A stretch of 9,133 nt of DNA from Chlamydiota bacterium (GTDB taxonomy: Bacteria > Chlamydiota > Chlamydiia > Chlamydiales > Parachlamydiaceae), in assembly GCA_013286075.1 (NCBI GenBank), contig JABDGJ010000036.1:1-9133 (forward strand), given 5' to 3'. This document shows, piece by piece, positions 1 through 6,321 of this stretch; within the stretch, counting starts at the first letter, position 1, and each line of letters begins with the position of its first letter. Position numbers and translations under genes: made by a program. The notes beneath the pieces are model-generated. The model ran no database searches, was not told where the DNA came from, and saw only the letters and a list, made by a program, of their open reading frames with translations.

Positions 1-326
1 TTTTGATCAATAAAAACACCCAAAATGAGTCAGAGCATTTTAATAGGGGAAAAAACCAATATAGCGTAAATAAGCAGTATGAGATTGCAAGCCCAGAAGT
101 AGCTGCTATAGCTGCTGTTACCTATTTTTTAAAATATAAGAAAAGCCTTACTAAGGAACCAATGGCAGTTCCCACCCCAGACATTGGTATGTCAATTGGA
201 TGCTTTCAAGAACATGCCCCCCCGCAAGTAAAGGAAATAGAAAAAGAATCTGTATCTAAGCGTGCTATTATATCTAATCTTGCTATTGGAGTGGGAATAA
301 TTCCTAGAGTAAAGCTTGAGAAATAA
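1..326 (+). CDS. Paralogous family protein, copy 1 (5' end outside window)
   Basis: This is the C-terminal part of a gene whose start lies left of the window; the reading frame is open from base 3 to a TAA at 324-326. About 107 residues are visible, and they align closely with the C-terminal thirds of the two genes that follow. Shared blocks are LINKNTQNESEHFN, VAAIAAVTYFLKYKKSLTKEPMA, SIGCFQEHAPPQ and ISNLAIG. The Leu codon TTG at base 3 should not be taken as a start, because the matching position in copy 2 is mid-gene. The coding sequence contains a run of seven C (217-223), which keeps the frame. The last three codons and the stop lie inside a 50-bp inverted repeat (314-363), so the tail differs from copies 2 and 3. 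Function is unknown. Confidence 0.8.
   Translation, partial: LINKNTQNESEHFNRGKNQYSVNKQYEIASPEVAAIAAVTYFLKYKKSLTKEPMAVPTPDIGMSIGCFQEHAPPQVKEIEKESVSKRAIISNLAIGVGIIPRVKLEK
217..223 (+). repeat. Poly-C tract (7 C), in-frame state
   Basis: Seven C bases lie within the HAPPQ codons of copy 1. The equivalent site is a T-interrupted run (C-T-CCCCC, 1277-1283) in copy 2 and eight C in copy 3. With seven C, the frame continues into the conserved ISNLAIG block. Confidence 0.7.
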
Positions 327-363
327 TCTTGAATAGAGGCTATTAGTAATTGACGACACTCCC
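314..363 (+). repeat. 50-bp inverted repeat, left arm
   Basis: This segment starts GCTTGAGAAATAATCTT and ends GACGACACTCCC. It is the reverse complement of 1371-1420 with four mismatches in 50 positions, by eye. The CCC end is followed by TA (364-365), and the other arm's GGG end is preceded by TA. That is what the ends of a transposable element using a TA target would look like. The arm overlaps the last three codons and the stop of copy 1. The homology breaks off at 314, just after the third A of the AAA at 311-313. Confidence 0.8.
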
Positions 364-448
364 TATTTACATGTTTTGTATAGGTGAGTAAATAATGCAT
401 TTTCAGAGTTTCTAATCTGATCACATATTTATGCAACACTGATTGTAG

Positions 449-510
449 TTTAAGGTTGAGCTGATATATAATTACCATCATAAAAATCATTATTATTATA
501 AAATAAGGAG
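449..510 (+). promoter_or_regulatory. Duplicated leader with candidate promoter and RBS, copy 2
   Basis: Homology with the leader of copy 3 (1557-1620) begins abruptly at TTTAAGG (449) and continues through the start codon. A possible promoter is TTGTAG (443-448), an 18-bp spacer and TATAAT (467-472); its -35 lies just outside the shared block. An alternative inside the block is TTGAGC (456-461) with CATAAA (479-484). The RBS AGGAG (506-510) touches the ATG at 511 but lies six bases before the ATG at 517, which decides the start. A short ATT-rich run (about 488-499) differs slightly between the two leaders. Confidence 0.5.
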
Positions 511-516
511 ATGGCG

Positions 517-1371
517 ATGATATCATCAATATTCAACTATTTCGGAAATAAAATAAGATCTTTCAATGAGCCAAAAACTAGAGGAATTCATGCTCTCAGT
601 ATGACTTCAATGAACCGCAAGACAGTAGATAAAAAGTTAAGAGAGTTAGCGGATGGTGGATTCATTTCTATTTCTTATGACTTAATAAAACTCATTTCTG
701 AATACTTTTTGAACTTTACTTTTGATGATTGTTTTTGTCCTTCTGATTGGCAGAAGTATTTTGGCACACGTTCTATCACTCTTCCGCTGAACGACAATGA
801 TGTTTCGAATAGCGAATATGAGGAACGTATTGATACATTGTTAAGTCAACGATCTCCTTTTACACCCACATTACTAGGAGATACTCATTTTTTATTTTAT
901 GTTCCTTCTTGTGTTGATGGAAAAATACTAAATTTTTGTGATTTTTGTAAGCTTACGGATAGTGCATATAAAAAAATAGGAAGAAAAATTTGTTTTACTC
1001 AATGTAAACCCGAGTTATACCCCTCTTCTTTTTTTGGATGGTTTTTGATCAATAAAAACACCCAGAATGAGTCAGAGCATTTTAATAAGGAAACAAAAAA
1101 ATATATCGTATATAAGCAGAACGTGTATAAACAGTATCAGATTGCAGATCCACAAGTAGCTGCTATAGCCGCTGTTACCTATTTTTTAAAATATAAGAAA
1201 AGCCTTACTAAGGAACCCATGGCAGTTTCCATCGGCGTAGATTCAAGTGTGTCAATTGGATGCTTTCAAGAACATGCTCCCCCGCAAATAAAGAAAATGA
1301 GAGAAGAATCTGTATCTAAGCGTGCTCTTATATCTAATCTTGCTATTGGAGTGGCAATTACTCCAAATTAG
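517..1371 (+). CDS. Paralogous family protein, copy 2 (complete)
   Basis: This 284-residue protein is the only complete, uninterrupted family member in the window. I do not recognise a characterised function. The ATG at 517 is preferred over 511 because AGGAG at 506-510 leaves six bases before it and none before 511. From the N-terminus there is a variable basic segment; a helix-like stretch (about 50-67, YDLIKLISEYFLNF) followed by Cys and Trp residues (FDDCFCPSDW), vaguely like an F-box; FLFYVP near 125-130; a Cys-containing NFCDFCKLTD; FFGWFLINKNT; a hydrophobic VAAIAAVTYF near 214-223; SIGCFQE; and a C-terminal ISNLAIG. No signal peptide is visible. The layout resembles, from memory only, large paralogous families in environmental chlamydiae. 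The TAG stop is formed where the gene meets an inverted repeat. Confidence 0.85.
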   Translation: MISSIFNYFGNKIRSFNEPKTRGIHALSMTSMNRKTVDKKLRELADGGFISISYDLIKLISEYFLNFTFDDCFCPSDWQKYFGTRSITLPLNDNDVSNSEYEERIDTLLSQRSPFTPTLLGDTHFLFYVPSCVDGKILNFCDFCKLTDSAYKKIGRKICFTQCKPELYPSSFFGWFLINKNTQNESEHFNKETKKYIVYKQNVYKQYQIADPQVAAIAAVTYFLKYKKSLTKEPMAVSIGVDSSVSIGCFQEHAPPQIKKMREESVSKRALISNLAIGVAITPN

Positions 1372-1420
1372 GGCGTGTCATCAATTGCTAATAGCCTCTA
1401 TTTAAGATTATTTCTCAAGC
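1371..1420 (-). repeat. 50-bp inverted repeat, right arm
   Basis: This arm begins GGGCGTGTCATCAATTG and ends TTTCTCAAGC, and is the reverse complement of 314-363 at about 46 of 50 positions. It is preceded by TA (1369-1370). Its first G completes the TAG stop codon of copy 2. With the left arm it brackets a 1007-bp segment holding the leader and all of copy 2. The segment could be one element of 1107 bp (314-1420), or two separate element ends facing each other. Confidence 0.8.
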
Positions 1421-1556
1421 GGGTGGCGTGTGATGTACCCTTGAAACGCAGAGGCGCAGGAGACGGAGAGAAAAACCCTCTAAGGTCGAATCCATGTAAA
1501 TTATTCTCACCCATCTACCCTCCTATCCCTTCAGCAGCATGATCACTTGGGTATGC
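1421..1556. other. Non-coding spacer with GC-rich repeat-like patch
   Basis: This stretch between the inverted repeat and the leader of copy 3 has no convincing gene. The patch at 1444-1475 (AACGCAGAGGCGCAGGAGAC, then GGAGAGAAAAACC) is purine- and GC-rich in an AT-rich setting. From memory it resembles the degenerate 'cgcagaggcgcagaga' intergenic repeat scattered in many bacterial genomes. It is probably a remnant of a mobile or dispersed repeat. Confidence 0.35.
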
Positions 1557-1620
1557 TTTAAAGTTGAGCTGATATATGATTACCATCATATATTCATTAC
1601 TATTATTATAAAATAAGGAG
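1557..1620 (+). promoter_or_regulatory. Duplicated leader with candidate promoter and RBS, copy 3
   Basis: This is the counterpart of 449-510, with a sharp homology start at TTTAAAG. The TATAAT of copy 2 is TATGAT here (1575-1580), and no -35 lies at a normal distance from it. The conserved TTGAGC is at 1564-1569. The RBS AGGAG (1616-1620) lies six bases before the ATG at 1627 and directly abuts the ATG at 1621, so 1627 is the likely start. Confidence 0.45.
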
Positions 1621-1626
1621 ATGACG

Positions 1627-2424
1627 ATGATATCATCAATATTCAATTATGTCGGAAATAAAATAAGATTGCCTAATGAGCCAACAACTATAGAGATGCC
1701 AGCCCCATCAATACCTCAATTGAACCGCAAGATAGTAGATAAGGAGTTAAGGGAGTTAGTGGACAAGAGATTCATTTCTATTCCTTATGACTTAATAAAA
1801 CTCATTTCTGAATATTTTTTGAACTTTACTTTTGATGATTGTTTTTGTCCTTCTGATTGGCAGACGTATTTTGGCACACGTTCTATTACTCTTCCCGAAA
1901 AAAACTATGATGCTGTGAAAAGTCGATATGAAGAAGATATTAATACGTTTTTAAGTCAACCATCTCCTTTTACACCCACATTGCAGCTAGGGGTTACTGA
2001 TTTTTTATTTTATGTTCCTTTTCGTATTAATCAAAAGACACTAAATTTTTGTGATTTTTGTAAGCTTACGGATAATGTGTATAGAAAAATAGGAAGAAAT
2101 ATTCATTTTAATCAATATGCACCCAAGCTATTGCCAATAGACTCTCCTTGTTTTTTTGGATGGTTTTTGATCAATAAAAACACCCAGAAAGAGTCAGAGC
2201 ATTTTAATAAGGAAACAAACAAATATAAGCAGTATGTGAATCCAGACGCATACGTAGCTGCTATAGCTGCTGTTACCTATTTTTTAAAATACAAGAAAAA
2301 CCTTACTAAAGAACCCATGGCAGTTGCCGCCCCAGACATAGATTCAAGTAATATGTCAATTGGATGCTTTCAAGAAAATGCCCCCCCCGCAAATAAAGGA
2401 ACTGGGAGAAGAATCTATATCTAA
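1627..2424 (+). CDS. Paralogous family protein, copy 3 (3' frameshift at poly-C)
   Basis: This 265-residue reading frame parallels copy 2 from the N-terminus through FFGWFLINKNT, VAAIAAVTYFLKYKK and SIGCFQE. It then diverges after ENAPP into a short unrelated tail ending at 2424. The cause is a run of eight C (2381-2388) where copy 1 has seven. Removing one C restores QIKELGEESISKSALISNLA and a family-like C-terminus of 288 residues, stopping at TAA 2492-2494. The gene is therefore either a recent frameshift, a slippage-switchable gene in the off state, or a homopolymer sequencing error. Indels against copy 2 elsewhere keep the frame, for example three extra residues before CFFGWF, which suggests the gene was under selection until recently. 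Function is unknown. Confidence 0.75.
   Translation: MISSIFNYVGNKIRLPNEPTTIEMPAPSIPQLNRKIVDKELRELVDKRFISIPYDLIKLISEYFLNFTFDDCFCPSDWQTYFGTRSITLPEKNYDAVKSRYEEDINTFLSQPSPFTPTLQLGVTDFLFYVPFRINQKTLNFCDFCKLTDNVYRKIGRNIHFNQYAPKLLPIDSPCFFGWFLINKNTQKESEHFNKETNKYKQYVNPDAYVAAIAAVTYFLKYKKNLTKEPMAVAAPDIDSSNMSIGCFQENAPPANKGTGRRIYI
2381..2388 (+). repeat. Poly-C tract (8 C) causing frameshift in copy 3
   Basis: Eight consecutive C shift the frame by +1 relative to copy 1, which has seven C at the same site. The sequence downstream to 2494 still matches the family in the other frame. Runs of this length are prone to slipped-strand mispairing, which underlies phase variation of some chlamydial surface genes (poly-G in pmp genes). 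Confidence 0.75.
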
Positions 2425-2482
2425 GTCTGCTCTTATATCTAATCTTGCTATTGGAGCGCTATTTACTCCAAATAAGATGCTC

Positions 2483-2510
2483 TTGACGGAATAAGGAGTA
2501 AAGATTTAAT
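2483..2510 (+). promoter_or_regulatory. Candidate promoter for the alcohol dehydrogenase
   Basis: TTGACG (2483-2488), a 16-bp spacer and TTTAAT (2505-2510) match the housekeeping sigma consensus at five of six positions in each box. Transcription would begin near 2517, upstream of GAAGGA (2528-2533), which lies five bases before the ATG at 2539. The -35 box lies inside the restored-frame tail of copy 3. Confidence 0.45.
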
Positions 2511-2538
2511 TATAAGACTGTTTTTGTGAAGGATTTTT

Positions 2539-3561
2539 ATGCCAAAAATGCGAGCGGTTCAGGTTAGTAAGGCGAATGGTCCTTTTGAACTCGTTGAAAG
2601 AGAAATTCCAACTCCTTCTCCAGGCAAAGTACGGATAAAAATACAAGCTTGTGGTGTGTGTCATAGCGATTCTATGCTAAAAGAGGGTCTTTTTCCCCAT
2701 ATTCAGTATCCTAGAGTTCCAGGACATGAAGTAGCTGGTATCATTGATGCAGTCGGGGAAAAGGTTACTGCCTGGTCAGTAGGGCAAAGAGTTGGCGTGG
2801 GCTGGTATGGCGGACATTGCAATTCCTGTGAGGCTTGCCGACGGGGCGAATTTATTTTATGCAAGAACATGAAAATTGCTGGTATTAGTTACGATGGTGG
2901 TTATGCCGAATACATGATTGCACCTCAAGAAGCTTTAGCATTAATTCCTGAAGAGCTTTCAGCCATCGAAGCAGCCCCACTGCTCTGCGCGGGAATTACC
3001 ACTTTTAATGCGTTACGAAATAGTATCGCGCGAGCAGGTGATCGAGTAGCCATTTTAGGGATTGGAGGATTGGGGCATTTAGCGGTACAATTTTGCTCGA
3101 AAATGGGTTTTAATACGATCGCCATTGCTCGGGGCAAAGAAAAAGAAACAATGGCAAAAAAGTTAGGAGCCAAACAGTACATTAATAGCCAGATAAGTGA
3201 TGTCGCACAGGAGCTTCAAAAATTAGGTGGCGCAAAAGTGATTTTATCCACAGTCACACACCAAGGTGCTGTGAGTGCTGCTATAGAAGGTTTGAGTCTC
3301 GATGGACAATTAGTGATTGTAGGTATTCCATTTGAACCTATTCAAATCTCAGCTCTGACATTAATTAGAGGAAATCGGTCTATTAAAGGATGGGCTTCAG
3401 GTACTTCTATTGATTCAGAAGACACGATGCGTTTTAGTGCATTAACTGGAGTGCGGTCAATCAATCAAACTTTTCCCTTAGAAAAAGCCGCAGAAGCCTA
3501 CCAACTCATGATGTCTGGTAAGGCTCATTTTAGAGTAGTTTTGACAATGTCACATTCCTAA
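2539..3561 (+). CDS. Zinc-dependent alcohol dehydrogenase (MDR superfamily)
   Basis: This complete 340-residue cytosolic enzyme of the medium-chain dehydrogenase/reductase family should interconvert alcohols and aldehydes using NAD(P). The N-terminal GroES-like domain carries the expected catalytic-zinc ligands: Cys41 in CGVCHSD, His63 in GHE and Cys150 in LLCAG. The structural-zinc cysteines are 94, 97, 100 and 108 (CNSCEAC...C). The Rossmann loop GIGGLGH is at 174-180. An Arg-containing IARGK (196-200) after the second strand hints at NADP rather than NAD, though this is only inference. The true substrate cannot be told. GAAGGA five bases upstream supports the ATG at 2539 over the one at 2548. 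The gene appears to be transcribed alone and overlaps the convergent gene by 12 bp. No motif is missing. Confidence 0.93.
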   Translation: MPKMRAVQVSKANGPFELVEREIPTPSPGKVRIKIQACGVCHSDSMLKEGLFPHIQYPRVPGHEVAGIIDAVGEKVTAWSVGQRVGVGWYGGHCNSCEACRRGEFILCKNMKIAGISYDGGYAEYMIAPQEALALIPEELSAIEAAPLLCAGITTFNALRNSIARAGDRVAILGIGGLGHLAVQFCSKMGFNTIAIARGKEKETMAKKLGAKQYINSQISDVAQELQKLGGAKVILSTVTHQGAVSAAIEGLSLDGQLVIVGIPFEPIQISALTLIRGNRSIKGWASGTSIDSEDTMRFSALTGVRSINQTFPLEKAAEAYQLMMSGKAHFRVVLTMSHS

Positions 3562-4326
3562 AACCATTTTTATGAGACATTGGTTACATACAGCAATCGC
3601 TGCAGCCTGATTCACAGTATATCGTACACTTTGTAGCTCTCCCTCTATCGGATCTCTTTTTTTATGCATCCGAATGACGGTTGGAACAATACAATTCAGT
3701 AGAGTTCGAATAAATAATTCTGGAATGATGATACAAAATCCGATTAGAGCGCCAAAACGGCTCCTATTAGACAACCGTTGAGAGTAGTTTACTAAGGGTG
3801 AGTTTGGGATTAGAGGTCGAAAAACATGCCTAATAAATTCCTCAGACAGATAAGTATATGTCAAAGATTCGCTTGTTGCTTCGTGTGGAGCTGTTTTTTG
3901 GTAGAGAGGTAAACTTTTTTGAATAGCTTTTTCTATTTTATCGAAATCAATCGGATTGTTCACAAGCCACATCACATGTTCTTCTGAACGGATGCTATTA
4001 TGAATTAGGTTAATCTCTACGGCCAGTTCTTTCATGTTATCAAATTCACACCCTTTTGGGCCAAAACTTGTTAAATACCCCCAAATATCGGAACATCGAT
4101 AGCGAATATTGGCATTAATATAAGATGCTAAAAATGCATCCTCCCTTATGTATTGTTTGTTTTTATAGAAGATGACACAACACTTATCCGCTGGACCTTC
4201 CTTGAGTTTTATCTTGAATTTTCCTTCCTCATTTTTTTCTTTTACCGTGTACGGTACGCTTGCCTCTGAATCGGCTGTAATCCAAGTAATGAGAGTATGA
4301 TCTAATGATTGACCAATAATATTCAT
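3550..4326 (-). CDS. Hypothetical protein with one C-terminal hydrophobic segment
   Basis: I do not recognise this 258-residue protein. The first 180 residues are mixed and soluble-looking, with several Cys and Trp and no signal peptide. Residues 191-218 (starting FGALIGFCIIIPELF) form a long hydrophobic stretch that could span or sit on a membrane. It is followed by a basic HKKR and a small Ala-rich C-terminus. A C-terminal hydrophobic segment after a soluble domain would be compatible with a tail-anchored or secreted membrane-associated protein, but nothing else supports that. The upstream SD is weak (AAAG followed by a run of T). It is a real gene by length, and its end overlaps the alcohol dehydrogenase end by 12 bp in antisense, leaving no room for a separate terminator. 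It may be lineage-specific. Confidence 0.7.
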   Translation of the reverse strand: MNIIGQSLDHTLITWITADSEASVPYTVKEKNEEGKFKIKLKEGPADKCCVIFYKNKQYIREDAFLASYINANIRYRCSDIWGYLTSFGPKGCEFDNMKELAVEINLIHNSIRSEEHVMWLVNNPIDFDKIEKAIQKSLPLYQKTAPHEATSESLTYTYLSEEFIRHVFRPLIPNSPLVNYSQRLSNRSRFGALIGFCIIIPELFIRTLLNCIVPTVIRMHKKRDPIEGELQSVRYTVNQAAAIAVCNQCLIKMVLGM

Positions 4327-4362
4327 AAAAAAAACTTTAATTAAAATTTAAGTTATCTTATG

Positions 4363-4392
4363 ATACTAGAAAAATATAAAAAATACAATCAA
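4363..4392 (-). promoter_or_regulatory. Candidate promoter for the minus-strand hypothetical gene
   Basis: Read on the minus strand, TTGATT (4387-4392) is followed by an 18-bp spacer and TAGTAT (4363-4368). It lies in the 70-bp gap after the methyltransferase gene. The region is very AT-rich, so a chance match is quite possible. Confidence 0.25.
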
Positions 4393-4396
4393 ATAA

Positions 4397-5092
4397 TTAA
4401 AAAGCGAGATTTTTCAGAAGAGAAACAATTTCATCGTGATTTTTTTCTTTCAGATCTAAAAAAATGAGCTGGAGAAGTGTTTTTTCTGAAAAACCACTTG
4501 GGTGAATCCACCAATCTTCAAAAGAACCCACATCGGGGTGAGAGACATCGGGACATAATAAGTAGTACCCTTTAGCTTGTAAAATATCTCGTTCGTTTTT
4601 TCTATAAAAATCGCCAAAGCGATAATAATCGTGCTCAATTGTAATGATTTTAAATAGGTATTGATCAAAAGGAATTTGTTGTAAGACTGTATCATATTGT
4701 CCGTCGACATCGAGAGAAAGATAATCGATAATGAAAGGAAAAGATTCTAAAATTGAGCGATAATTGATTTTTGTTGCATCCTCATTTAATAGCGGGTTGT
4801 TGCGGGTAGCAGCCCAAGCATTTGTATAATCTGGCGATACATCTATACTAATTCCTTTCCAATGGAAATATTTTTCGAAGAAATAGGTGTTGCTAATGAT
4901 GATGGGATGAGCCGCACCAATATCTAGATAGTACCCCTGGTCTTTTTTCTTTTCTATGTCATAGAGAAGTGTATAGACAAAAGCGTCTTGTGATGCTTGC
5001 GAATGAAAATCATATTTCGTTTGGCGGGATGAGCCATACCCACTACCTTGAGTAAGTAAGCATATTGATAAGAGGCAAAATAACAGTTTCAT
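4397..5092 (-). CDS. FkbM-like methyltransferase-fold protein with signal peptide
   Basis: The 231-residue product has the features of the FkbM/Methyltransf_21 group of SAM-dependent methyltransferases. These are SQD near 34-36, the glycine-loop strand YYLDIGAAHP (54-63), an acidic second strand ISIDVSP (81-87), EDAT (104-107), LSLDVDG (125-131) and IITIEHD (149-155). Family members methylate sugars or other small acceptors; the substrate here is unknown. Unusually, the protein begins with MKLLFCLLSICLLTQGSGYG, a hydrophobic leader with a polar, small-residue cleavage region, which predicts export from the cytosol. The Cys at 11 is not in a canonical lipobox. AGGA five bases before the ATG (5098-5101 on the plus strand) supports the start. 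It lies 100 bp downstream of lptG on the same strand and could share its transcript. Confidence 0.75.
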   Translation of the reverse strand: MKLLFCLLSICLLTQGSGYGSSRQTKYDFHSQASQDAFVYTLLYDIEKKKDQGYYLDIGAAHPIIISNTYFFEKYFHWKGISIDVSPDYTNAWAATRNNPLLNEDATKINYRSILESFPFIIDYLSLDVDGQYDTVLQQIPFDQYLFKIITIEHDYYRFGDFYRKNERDILQAKGYYLLCPDVSHPDVGSFEDWWIHPSGFSEKTLLQLIFLDLKEKNHDEIVSLLKNLAF

Positions 5093-5192
5093 AATAGTCC
5101 TAGATTTTTAGTTTTTGAGTATCTTTAGAGGCTTGTGAACTCCCTCTTATCGCAAAAAAAAACTTATCAATAAAGGAGATATTTTACACTCA

Positions 5193-6281
5193 TTATTCTC
5201 GGCAGTCGAGTAGGTAGAACCGAGCTGAAAAATAGCTAAAAAAGAAGAAAAAGGGGACCAAAAGAGTCCAAATGGGGCTGAGTACTTGTCTTTTTGAAAC
5301 AATTTGCGCAGCGTCTAAAAACATATATAAAGCAATCAGTCCGAATAATGCAGAAATATAAATAAAAAATGGAGACATTTTTCGAGAAAAACGGATGCAA
5401 AAGGGGGCTGGAGCGATAATTGCTAGGAGAGATAACCATGGGATAATTAACTTCCAGTATAAGGCAGTCATTGCTTTGCTTTCATTTTCATTCCACGAGG
5501 AAGTAATACGTGATGTCTCTCTTATCAAGTCAGATAATGAAAAAATATCGGGATCAAAGAAAAGGGAAGAGTCTGTTGTTTGATGGATGTGCATATCGGG
5601 AAAAGAAAATGTGGGATAAGAAGCGGTTTGCAAGAGCTCTCCATTTGCTTGGCGCGTGAGATGATCGACAAATATGCCTTGTGCTCCATGAAGAGGGGAA
5701 GGAGTAACGTATTTCATCCGGTAAATGCTATCTATCGACTTCACCCAGTAGGCATCAAAAAATTGTTTCTTTTGTGGATCATATGTTTGAAAAATGAATA
5801 AAGAACCATCTTCGAGTCCAATTTGGTGTGCTGCAATAGGGAGTACATTTCTATTTCTTTTGTGTTTTGTTTGATTTTCAAATCGTCTGAGTTTTTCCAA
5901 TGCATGAGGCAAGAAGAATTCTTCATTGAAATAGAGCAATGCTACGCAACCGATCCCGATGAATAAGAAAGGACGGAGTAATTTTTGCAGATCGAACCCA
6001 CTCGCCATGAAAGCCGCAAGTTCTCTGTGAAGATTCAAGGAAGTAGTTGTATGAATGAATGCGATCAGTAAAGCAAGAGGGATGAGAATTTCTGCTCGCA
6101 TTGCAAATAGATAAAAATAGTAGACGATCATTTCTTTCCAGTGGGAGGAATGACTAGAAAGAATTCCCGTATGACTCGCATAATCGATGAGAATATAAAA
6201 TCCGTAAAAAGAGAAGAGAAAAAAGAAAAACATTTCTAAGAATCGAAAGCAAAAATAACGTTTCCAAATGGCGATTTTCAT
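5193..6281 (-). CDS. lptG: LptF/LptG-family LPS export permease (LptG-like)
   Basis: This 362-residue inner-membrane protein is of the YjgP/YjgQ family. With LptF and the LptB ATPase it would extract lipooligosaccharide from the inner membrane and pass it to the periplasmic bridge. Three N-terminal membrane segments (about 14-34, 55-75, 99-119) are followed by a periplasmic domain (about 120-258) and three more segments (about 267-285, 293-312, 325-347), the usual six-segment layout. HRELAAFMASG (85-95) is the family's cytoplasmic coupling-helix motif. The ATG at 6281 is chosen because AAGGAG sits four bases upstream; the frame opens further, but only to a TTG at 6374 inside lptF. The stop of lptF is 40 bp upstream, so the two form an operon. 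Assignment as LptG rather than LptF rests on order and motif style. Confidence 0.85.
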   Translation of the reverse strand: MKIAIWKRYFCFRFLEMFFFFLFSFYGFYILIDYASHTGILSSHSSHWKEMIVYYFYLFAMRAEILIPLALLIAFIHTTTSLNLHRELAAFMASGFDLQKLLRPFLFIGIGCVALLYFNEEFFLPHALEKLRRFENQTKHKRNRNVLPIAAHQIGLEDGSLFIFQTYDPQKKQFFDAYWVKSIDSIYRMKYVTPSPLHGAQGIFVDHLTRQANGELLQTASYPTFSFPDMHIHQTTDSSLFFDPDIFSLSDLIRETSRITSSWNENESKAMTALYWKLIIPWLSLLAIIAPAPFCIRFSRKMSPFFIYISALFGLIALYMFLDAAQIVSKRQVLSPIWTLLVPFFFFFSYFSARFYLLDCRE

Positions 6282-6285
6282 CCAA

Positions 6286-6291
6286 CTCCTT
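6286..6291 (-). promoter_or_regulatory. Strong RBS fixing the lptG start
   Basis: On the minus strand this reads AAGGAG, four bases before the ATG at 6281. It makes that start far more likely than the TTG at 6374, which has no comparable site and would overlap lptF by 53 bp. Confidence 0.7.
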
Positions 6292-6321
6292 GCCCAATTC
6301 TTTTTAAAAAAAGGATGCTTG

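Noticed and set aside
511..516. First ATG of copy 2 (and the same at 1621 in copy 3) as start codon
   Set aside because: AGGAG directly abuts it, leaving no spacing; the next in-frame ATG six bases on has ideal spacing in both copies.
206..529. Minus-strand open frame across the end of copy 1 and the intergenic region
   Set aside because: It runs antisense to the conserved copy 1 coding sequence and through the inverted repeat, and has no family-like features.
1484..1493. GGTCGAATCC, resembling a tRNA T-loop
   Set aside because: The flanking bases (CTAAG and CCATG) do not form a T-stem, and no acceptor, D or anticodon arms can be drawn around it.
4397..4420. AAAAAGCGAGATTTTT as a terminator hairpin at the methyltransferase gene end
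   Set aside because: The arms are only A/T pairs of about five bases with a small loop, too weak to call.
5146..5180. Possible terminator around the A9 run between lptG and the methyltransferase gene
   Set aside because: The flanking CTTATC elements are direct, not inverted, repeats, so no stable stem precedes the run of T on the minus strand.
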